A stretch of DNA of 64,000 nucleotides from Planctomycetota bacterium (GTDB lineage: Bacteria; Planctomycetota; UBA1135; GCA-002686595), in NCBI GenBank assembly GCA_014237855.1, contig JABACD010000024.1, forward strand, positions 1 through 64,000, read 5' to 3'. The notes beneath the pieces are model-generated. The model was not told the origin of the DNA, made no database searches, and saw nothing but the letters and a program-made list of their open reading frames with translations. The position numbers and the translations under genes are program-made. This document shows, one piece after another, positions 25,884 through 32,960 of the stretch (position 1 is its first letter; each line of letters starts with the position of its first letter).

Positions 25884-26852
25884 ATGTTCCGTGCTCGCTC
25901 TTCGCCACCGCTCCAGCGCCACCAATGTGCTGGCACTGTGCATCGAGCGATCCTGGTCTGCGACATCGTCAGTAGCATGACGATCTACGAGCACCTGGGT
26001 GACGTCGAGGCCAAGAACCTGGTCACGAGCCAGTTGAGGAGCCTCGCCCGAGAAGTGACCAAGCGAGGAGGTCGGGTCATCAAGTTCACCGGGGATGGAC
26101 TCCTGTCCTCGTTTGATGACGAGGAGGCCGCCCTCTGGGCAGCTGCCGGAATGTCCTCCAGGATGGCCGCCGAAGAAATCGACATCCGCATTGGCGTGGT
26201 CAGCGGCCCCGTCTTGGAGGAGGGCAACGATGTCTACGGAGACGTGGTCAACACCGCAGCACGCGTGGCTGCCCTCGCCAAGCCTACCGAGATCCTCATC
26301 TCGCGGAGCCTGAAGGGGCACCTCCCCATGTTCATGGCAACTTTCGCACGGGACATGAGGCCCGTGCGTGTCAAGGGTAAGAGCGAGTCCTTGGACCTGG
26401 TAGCGATCCAGTTTCCGGTGACCACTGACTCCATGATGGAGGCTACCTGGTCCCTGAGCGCCGATCAAACGAGCGCCTGCCACGGGTCTCGAAGCGAGAC
26501 GGAAGAGCGGCTCGAGCTTCACTACGATGGCACGGTGACCTACATCGAACCGGGCACCTCCTTCACGGTCGGTCGAGCGCCAAGCTGCGATCTGGTGGTC
26601 TCGCACCCAGCGGTCTCCCGCCTGCATGCGGAGGTCACGTACAATCAGGGCAGATTCGAGCTCCACGACCACAGCACCAACGGGACCTACCTGGGGCAGT
26701 TGAGCTCGTCCCGGCACCTGGTCAGGAGGAAGGCCAAGTTCTCTGGAGCAGGGACCATCAGCCTCGGAGCCGCACCGACGGGATCGGGAGGCGTGGCCAT
26801 CCAGTTTCACGTTCGACCCAGGGTCGATCTGGTTGCGCCCTGCAATAACTGA
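25884..26852 (+). CDS. Class III adenylate/guanylate cyclase with FHA domain
   Basis: 322 residues from the ATG at 25884. An in-phase start at 25827 falls in the terminator and is rejected. The cyclase domain (about 20-190) has LVCDIVSSM and FTGDGLLSSF, supplying the two metal-binding aspartates, and GDVVNTAARVAALAKPTEIL with the Asn/Arg needed for the transition state. The C-terminal FHA domain (about 235-310) shows VGRAPSCDLVV, SRLHAEV and HDHSTNGTYL, a phosphothreonine-binding module. No membrane segment is seen. It should make cAMP (or cGMP) under control of a phosphorylated partner, possibly one of the Ser/Thr kinases. It lies next to an exporter operon whose first gene has a cyclic-nucleotide-binding domain, which suggests a functional link. 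Confidence 0.9.
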   Translation: MFRARSSPPLQRHQCAGTVHRAILVCDIVSSMTIYEHLGDVEAKNLVTSQLRSLAREVTKRGGRVIKFTGDGLLSSFDDEEAALWAAAGMSSRMAAEEIDIRIGVVSGPVLEEGNDVYGDVVNTAARVAALAKPTEILISRSLKGHLPMFMATFARDMRPVRVKGKSESLDLVAIQFPVTTDSMMEATWSLSADQTSACHGSRSETEERLELHYDGTVTYIEPGTSFTVGRAPSCDLVVSHPAVSRLHAEVTYNQGRFELHDHSTNGTYLGQLSSSRHLVRRKAKFSGAGTISLGAAPTGSGGVAIQFHVRPRVDLVAPCNN

Positions 26853-26920
26853 GGCAAGCCGTTGCAGCGCCCTGAGGGCGGCGCAGTCCGGATAGATTCT
26901 CCTCCATTCCTGTGTTCGTA

Positions 26921-28072
26921 ATGGCTAGATTCGTCGGCATGACGAATCGCACAATCTTGGAGACCCTCCCGTCGTTCTACGGGAAGCTGCTGCCAGAGTT
27001 CTTCAACAAGCCCCTGCCCGAGGAGGAGCTTGCCACCTGTGACCAGTGTGCAATGTGTCAGCCGGAGGGCGAGCCGGAGCTGACGGCGCAGTCGTACTAC
27101 TCACCCGACTCGAAGTGCTGCACGTTCCATCCCAACCTTCCCAACTACTCGGTTGGTGCGCTGCTGATCGACGATGACCCTGCGGGTGAGGAGGGTAGGA
27201 GGCGGCTGCGGGCGAAGATTGACGGGAGGTCCGGGATCTATCCCCACGGAATCGTCGCGCCACCCAAGTACGAGCTGCTGTTCGAGCGCGGCACAGGCAC
27301 ATTCGGACGCAACGAGTCTCTGCTGTGCCCGTACTTCGAACGCGATGGCGGAACTTGCACGATCTGGGCCTTCCGCGAGACTGTTTGTAGTACGTACTTT
27401 TGCAAGCACAATGCCGGCGCAGACGGCCAGGCATTCTGGGCATCGTTGAGTCTGTACCTGCATTTTGTGCAACGGCGCCTGATCGATCACATCCTGTACC
27501 GGTCAGGATGGGAGGTCTCCGCGGCCGCGACACTGATGCCGTCTGCCCTCGCTGTTGATGGCGATCTCGGAAACAGGCGACTGACGCCCAACGACCTGGA
27601 CGAGCGGCCTCCGAGCGATGCGGTGTACGCCGCGTGCTGGGGCGAGTGGGTCGGTCGGGAGGAGGAGTTCTACCGCCGGGCGCACGCAATCGTCGAAGAG
27701 CTCGACCAGGAGAGCTTCGAGAGGATTGCTGGCGTGGGGCAATGGGTTCGTGTTCAAGAGCTCGCTTCGAAGTACGAGCGCATGGTGGACCCGCAGATCC
27801 CCGAGGTCTTGCTCCGCAACCCCGGCCTGCGCGTGAGCCGTGACGCCGAGCAGCGCTACGTCCTCTCGGCCGGTAGCCAGACGGACATGAAGCGCGTACG
27901 AAAAGAGGTCTATGATGTGGTGGAAGAATTTGACGGCTTGCGCACGACGAGCGAGATCCTGGAGATCTTTGAGCTAGACCGGGGGGTCTCCATCTCGACC
28001 GGCCTCCTGGTTGGCCTGGTCCAGCACAGGATCCTGATTGACCCGGCTGAACTCAACGTCGTCGACCGCTGA
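26921..28072 (+). CDS. Cysteine-cluster (YkgJ-like) protein beside the RiPP exporter
   Basis: About 383 residues. Starts are possible at GTG 26912, ATG 26921 and ATG 26939, and none has a clear ribosome binding site. The N-terminal 170 residues carry conserved-looking cysteines: CDQCAMC, KCCTFHPNLPNY, LCPYF, CTIW and ETVCSTYFCKH. The CxxCxxC start, CC-x-F and final C-x4-C pattern resembles YkgJ-type cysteine-cluster proteins, which are thought to bind zinc or an iron-sulfur cluster. The C-terminal half is helical and unrecognised. It has no signal peptide. It ends the rightward arm, 18 bases from the convergent peptidase gene. It could be an accessory maturation or redox factor of the RiPP system, but this rests on position only. 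Confidence 0.7.
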   Translation: MARFVGMTNRTILETLPSFYGKLLPEFFNKPLPEEELATCDQCAMCQPEGEPELTAQSYYSPDSKCCTFHPNLPNYSVGALLIDDDPAGEEGRRRLRAKIDGRSGIYPHGIVAPPKYELLFERGTGTFGRNESLLCPYFERDGGTCTIWAFRETVCSTYFCKHNAGADGQAFWASLSLYLHFVQRRLIDHILYRSGWEVSAAATLMPSALAVDGDLGNRRLTPNDLDERPPSDAVYAACWGEWVGREEEFYRRAHAIVEELDQESFERIAGVGQWVRVQELASKYERMVDPQIPEVLLRNPGLRVSRDAEQRYVLSAGSQTDMKRVRKEVYDVVEEFDGLRTTSEILEIFELDRGVSISTGLLVGLVQHRILIDPAELNVVDR

Positions 28073-28090
28073 CGGAGGATGAAGTCATGC

Positions 28091-30625
28091 TCACTTCACG
28101 CTGAGCACGACTTCTCGCGCCAGCTCCGCCTCGTCCGGAGCGGCCATCGCGTAGCGTACGCAGTCGATGGAAACCTGGAGGCGGCGCTGTCCGCGAGCAT
28201 CCTCGAGCACCCGCCAGGCGCCCAGGGACCAGGCGGGCCCGCTCTCGACAGAGACCTCGGGTTCCTTGCCGATGCTCTCTGGCAGAGGCAGATCCAGGAA
28301 CACGCCTGGCCCGACGGCGCCCGGCTTCTCGATATCCTTGAAGGTTGCCCAGGGTACACTCGAGTAGGAGAGTCCCGGTGAGAGCAGCGCCGTGACCTCT
28401 TCATGGGGGCCCTTGCCAACAACCTTGGTGATCAGGATGGGGGCATGCACGGGGTCGCCGTTGAAGCGCAGCTGGAGTTGGCCTCGGCCTTCGCTCCAGG
28501 CGCTGATCTCGATTGGACTGGCAACAGGCTCCTGCTTCGGCTGGTGCACCTGCAGCGCTGGATCTCCGTACAGCACCAGAGAGATCCACTCACGCTGCAT
28601 CGGTAACGAGTAGTCGGAGAAGGGAAAGACTCCCTTGAACGGCCCTCGCTCGTGAATGAGGAACTTCAGATAGTTCTTGCCAGCGCGAAAGGCCGCGCCG
28701 AGGGTTTGCGCTTCGGGTTGACCGGGCAGGAGTCCAATCGTCCCTTGAACCATGTGGCGCAGCAGGAACTCCTCCGTATCGGGAAAGCCAGCGCGGGTGT
28801 TCCCAGCGTAGGCGATGGCACCTTGCTCGAAGAAGTGGTGGACGATCGAATTCTCGAGGGAGACTCCGAAGTCGATCCCTGCCGAGTCGCATCCGACACC
28901 CAGGACGAAGGGCGCTGCGTTGAGGAATGGTACCGTACGAGTGCCCAGGCCTGACTCGATCGCCGGGGGGGTCGCGAGCCCGTCGATGCGAGTCTTGCCG
29001 TCCTGAGTCTCGACGCGGAACATCCAAACCTCGGGCCCTGAATGGTGGGCGAAGAGGATCATGGAGCTCTCGCTGAGCAGAGGATAGACCAGGGCGAGAT
29101 CGCCCTTCTCGCGCAACTGCAGGTGACGCTTGAAGCCTGCCGAGGCGAGGTCGAGATCGAGCCCGAGAATGAACGCCTCGAAGTTGGCGAAGACCGTGGG
29201 AGCATTCAGCCTCGACTCATCCTCGGCCCAAGCGGGATAGATCAGGCAGGCCGTCTGGGACTCGGGCTGCTTCCACGCTGGATAGCTCGCCAGCCGCGAT
29301 GCCAGGGTGGTGGCTTGGACTGGGCTGGAGGAGATCAAGCGACCGACGTCGATGTCGATGTACCCATCACCATCAGGATCGCCGTAGATGTTGTCCGAGG
29401 CCAGCTCCTGCTCGTGCATCATCGAGGCTGCGTACACAGGATCCTTGATGTAGTCGAAAGGGACCTCGCGGTGATCTCCGACGACGAGCAGCGCAGAGGG
29501 GAGCGGGGATTGTCCGTAGATTTCCACCAGGCGAGCGCTTACCTGCTCGGCTGGTGGTGAGACTGCGACAGCTCGATCAAGGCTCATGCCGTCCTTGAAT
29601 TTTGAAACGCCGACGCCCCCAATCAAGCGCAGGGAGACGGAGAACTCACGGTCGCCAATGGTGCAGGTCTCCCCAAGCACCACCCTTTCAGTTGCTTCGT
29701 CGAAGAGACCGTCATCATTGATATCGACGACTGGATCTCCATAGCGCGCCACGATCCCCGTGACACCGAAGCCCGCACCGGTCTGTGGGACTGCGACACG
29801 TCGAACAAGGTCCTCGATCTCAAACTCGCCGATGAGCCACTTCTTGGCCTTGGCCTGCTCGAGTCCCTCGGGGCGCCCGGCCTTCTTGAGGGTGGCGTAG
29901 TGGAATTCCACGGGCTCTTCGAGGGCCGCTACGAGCATCCCGCCATGACTTGCGGCCAGCAGCGCCCCGCCGAGCGGCGAGCCTGTAACGGAGGCGCGCT
30001 GCATGTTCACATTGGCCAAGGCGAGGTAGGGTGCAGCGCTCTCCGCGCAAACATGGTTCCAGCGCACAGCGGGGTCACTGAGGTCGGTGGTCTGCAACGA
30101 ATCGGGGAGCGAGACCTCTCCACGACTTGCAACTATCCAGGCCTTTCTGACTCCGAGTCGTCCCAGATCCTCGAGGTGCTCGTCTCCGCCCAGCAGGAGC
30201 GGGAGACCGCGGCGGTAGGCTTCCGGGGCTGCTTCGCAGACATCCCCAAGATCAAGTGAGGTGACGACGGCTTCGGGGGCTGCATCGAAGAGCTCGATCG
30301 CCGCGTCCACCACACGCGTCACGTGCGGGGCGACGTCCTCGGGCGGCTGCCCCACAGCGACGATCTCCTTAACCGAGAGACGATTGAGAAGGTCGATCTG
30401 CGCCAGCGTGAGCTGGTCATTGACCAGCATGCACACGGGGGCTCCATGCACTCCGCTGGCCGTCATGGCCTGCAAGAAGCGCGGACCGTCGCTGTTCAGG
30501 TCGCCCTCGGAACGCACCAGCACGATGCGACCCGTCTCCCCCTGGGTGATGTCCAGGACGGGGTCGGTTTCTTCCGCCAGGGAGAGTGTCAGAGATGCGA
30601 GCAGTGAGAGCGCGTGGAGCTGCAT
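28091..30625 (-). CDS. Secreted gingipain-like (C25) cysteine peptidase
   Basis: 844 residues with a signal peptide (LHALSLLASLTLSLA). Motifs of the caspase/gingipain clan are present: SDNIYGDPDGDGYIDIDVGR, a typical C25 entry; ILFAHHSG with His527/His528; GVGCDSAG with the probable nucleophile Cys579; and AIAYAGNTRAG and LYGDPALQVHQP, characteristic of C25 enzymes. The order and spacing fit an active peptidase. A C-terminal beta-rich domain of ~130 residues (HAPILITKVVG onward) may serve binding or sorting. It would act outside the cell. It is convergent with the cysteine-cluster gene and outside the RiPP operons proper, so a role in processing the exported peptide is possible but unproven. 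The specificity cannot be read from the sequence. Confidence 0.8.
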   Translation of the reverse strand: MQLHALSLLASLTLSLAEETDPVLDITQGETGRIVLVRSEGDLNSDGPRFLQAMTASGVHGAPVCMLVNDQLTLAQIDLLNRLSVKEIVAVGQPPEDVAPHVTRVVDAAIELFDAAPEAVVTSLDLGDVCEAAPEAYRRGLPLLLGGDEHLEDLGRLGVRKAWIVASRGEVSLPDSLQTTDLSDPAVRWNHVCAESAAPYLALANVNMQRASVTGSPLGGALLAASHGGMLVAALEEPVEFHYATLKKAGRPEGLEQAKAKKWLIGEFEIEDLVRRVAVPQTGAGFGVTGIVARYGDPVVDINDDGLFDEATERVVLGETCTIGDREFSVSLRLIGGVGVSKFKDGMSLDRAVAVSPPAEQVSARLVEIYGQSPLPSALLVVGDHREVPFDYIKDPVYAASMMHEQELASDNIYGDPDGDGYIDIDVGRLISSSPVQATTLASRLASYPAWKQPESQTACLIYPAWAEDESRLNAPTVFANFEAFILGLDLDLASAGFKRHLQLREKGDLALVYPLLSESSMILFAHHSGPEVWMFRVETQDGKTRIDGLATPPAIESGLGTRTVPFLNAAPFVLGVGCDSAGIDFGVSLENSIVHHFFEQGAIAYAGNTRAGFPDTEEFLLRHMVQGTIGLLPGQPEAQTLGAAFRAGKNYLKFLIHERGPFKGVFPFSDYSLPMQREWISLVLYGDPALQVHQPKQEPVASPIEISAWSEGRGQLQLRFNGDPVHAPILITKVVGKGPHEEVTALLSPGLSYSSVPWATFKDIEKPGAVGPGVFLDLPLPESIGKEPEVSVESGPAWSLGAWRVLEDARGQRRLQVSIDCVRYAMAAPDEAELAREVVLSVK

Positions 30626-31434
30626 AGGATGCGGATCGATCCCCTTGGAAATGAACGGGAATGAGAAGCTACGGCCGGGTTACAGACCAAGCTAGCCTCG
30701 CTCAATTGGCAAGTCGAGCACCGCGCAAGGATCTCAGAGGGACATCTCTCGTGCTCCTCCTTGGTTCAAGCAGTGTTGATTGCTACAGCTCTTGCCTCCT
30801 GCCTCCAGGCTTGGACTTCCCAGGGGGTGATCTGGAGATGGCGCTGCTGGGTGGGAGAACCTCGACGCTGCGGGTGGCGGACTCGTCTACGCTGAGCAGT
30901 GGAGTGTCAACAGCCGTTTGGCGGTTCGCCAGGTTGATCGAGGCACTCGCCGGTGGGTGCTCGACCCGGGCCCGCAAGCGCTCGACATGCGGGTAACGAG
31001 GAGAATTCGGAACAGGCCGTGCTCGACTGCTGGTCGAACCCCTGGGGTACCCCCAGCTCCGGTAGACCCCTCGGTCTTAGCCTGCAGACTCACATGGAAC
31101 ACCAGCTGAGCACGCAGCCCACCGCCGGCGTTCTCACCTGCGGGGACTGGGCGGGAAGCGGCGAATGCGACTCCCCGAGTGGGGGAGCCATCGATCGCCT
31201 GAAGCCTCCTCCCGGGCGCAAGCGGCCAGGAGCCCCTCGAATGGGGGGTAAATCTCCGGAGATTGTGGTCCAGCAGAGAATCCTCGGGGCACTTCAATTC
31301 ATGAGGAAATCCGCCATCGGGCGGTGACCTCAACCCACCTGAAGAGCGTTGCCAGAACCCCTGCTTCCTGAGCAGCAATCCAAGGCGCCTTCAGGGTTAT
31401 CAGAACCCCCCGCCGACCCGTGCTCTCAGCCACC
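30626..31434. other. Spacer of about 800 bases without a recognised gene
   Basis: The complement carries AAGGGG about 18 bases before the peptidase start. The remainder has short open frames on both strands, but none looks coding. I see no tRNA-like or strong hairpin structure. A small RNA cannot be excluded. The last ~100 bases should contain the promoter of the RCC1-type gene. Confidence 0.45.
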
Positions 31435-32814
31435 ATGTTCAAGATCATTCTCCCTTCCAAGGCCGTGCTCTCGCTCACCTTGATGCTCGTCTGCCTGCTG
31501 CCGGCCCCGCTTCGGGCGCAGGCTTCTATCTTCGATTGGGGGGACAACACTTCCGGTCAGACCTCCGCTACCCCGGTTGAAACGGACTATATCCATGTGA
31601 CGGCGGGCTCTTTCTACTCCCTGGCCCTGCGGACAGACGGCTCGATCGACTTGTGGGGAGACGTGAGCCCGAGCTTGGCCAGCGACGCCCCTCCTGGGAC
31701 GGGATTCACCCAGCTGGGGGCCGGTGTGAACCACGCCATCGCCCTGCACTCCGACGGCTCGATCGTGTCCTGGGGTAGCGATACTCACTTTCTAACCACC
31801 GACACTCCCTCTGGAACGGACTTCACCCAGGTGGCGGCGGATAAACTGAACAGCATGGCCCTGCGGTCCGATGGCTCGATCGAGGCCTGGGGCAGCGACT
31901 CCCACGGTCAGGTTTCCAGCGCTCCCACTGGAACCGGATATACCCATGTCGCCTGCGGAACTTTTCACGGATTGGCCCTGCGTGCAGACGGCTCGATTGA
32001 AGCCTGGGGAAATGACAGTGTCAGTCAGGTCTCAAATGCACCGGTGGGAACGGGATACGTTCAGCTGGCGGCGGGGGCCTACCACTCCATGGCGCTGCAC
32101 TCCGACGGCTCCATCGTCACGTGGGGATGGATAGTCGACGGCCTGATCTCTGACACACCCACCGGTACGGGGTACACACAGATCTCCGCGGGATGGAGTC
32201 ACGCTCAGGCGTTGCACACCGACGGGACCATCGAAGCATGGGGCTCGAACCACTTCGGTTCCGTCTCTTCAACCCCTACGGGAGCTGGATTCCTCGAGAC
32301 GGCCTGTGGATACAGACACAGCGTGGCCCTGCGCGCAGGCAACACCGGCAGCGCTTTCTGCTTCGGTGACGGTACCGGGAACGCCTGCCCGTGCGGAGCA
32401 GATGGCAATCCGGGCGAGGGCTGCGCCAACACAAGTGGTGTGGGGGGGGCGAACTTGACCGCCTCGGGGGATGCGTATCTCACCGACGAGACTCTTCAAT
32501 TCGACATTGTCGGCGTTCCGGGTACCAGGCCAGGAATCCTGCTTCGTGCAGCGAACCAGGCGAATGGTGGCCTGGGTGTTCAGCTTGGCGATGGACTCTT
32601 TTGCGTCTTTGGATCCATGGCGCGCTCGCAAATTCAGCTCACCGTCGGGGGCGCAACGACCTACAGTGACTTCAAGGGAAGTCCCTTCGCTGATTGGAGC
32701 TACGGCGCTGGTGTCCCGATCAACTACCAGTTCTGGTATCGCGACAACGGCAATGCCTGCTCCGGCATTGGCTTCAATTTCTCCAATGCCTGGACCGTGA
32801 CCTGGGGACTGTGA
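31435..32814 (+). CDS. Secreted RCC1-type beta-propeller protein with shared C-terminal domain
   Basis: 459 residues from the ATG at 31435; a GTG five codons upstream is possible. A signal peptide (LSLTLMLVCLLPAPLRAQA) is followed by seven ~42-residue RCC1-like repeats with the pattern TGTGYTQ-[VI]-x-AG-x-x-H-x-x-ALxxDGSIxxWG, a seven-bladed propeller. After these come Cys-rich CFGDGTGNACPCGADGNPGE and a beta-rich C-terminal domain with NYQFWYRDN near 429-437, shared with three other secreted proteins here. Bacterial RCC1 proteins are usually protein- or ligand-binding scaffolds outside the cell. No enzyme motif is seen. The repeats are close to one another, pointing to recent internal duplication. 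Confidence 0.88.
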   Translation: MFKIILPSKAVLSLTLMLVCLLPAPLRAQASIFDWGDNTSGQTSATPVETDYIHVTAGSFYSLALRTDGSIDLWGDVSPSLASDAPPGTGFTQLGAGVNHAIALHSDGSIVSWGSDTHFLTTDTPSGTDFTQVAADKLNSMALRSDGSIEAWGSDSHGQVSSAPTGTGYTHVACGTFHGLALRADGSIEAWGNDSVSQVSNAPVGTGYVQLAAGAYHSMALHSDGSIVTWGWIVDGLISDTPTGTGYTQISAGWSHAQALHTDGTIEAWGSNHFGSVSSTPTGAGFLETACGYRHSVALRAGNTGSAFCFGDGTGNACPCGADGNPGEGCANTSGVGGANLTASGDAYLTDETLQFDIVGVPGTRPGILLRAANQANGGLGVQLGDGLFCVFGSMARSQIQLTVGGATTYSDFKGSPFADWSYGAGVPINYQFWYRDNGNACSGIGFNFSNAWTVTWGL

Positions 32815-32960
32815 TGAGCACTCTTGCTGTGGAGGAATCAGGATCGGGTTGCAGCCAGCCAGCTTCAACCGGCCTCTCCGGAGCAAGAAATGCACCGGGG
32901 CTGCGCCCCCTATCTCCAAGGAGCTTCCCCGGAGGGGTTGCAGCGAGCCGTAGGGCCTCT

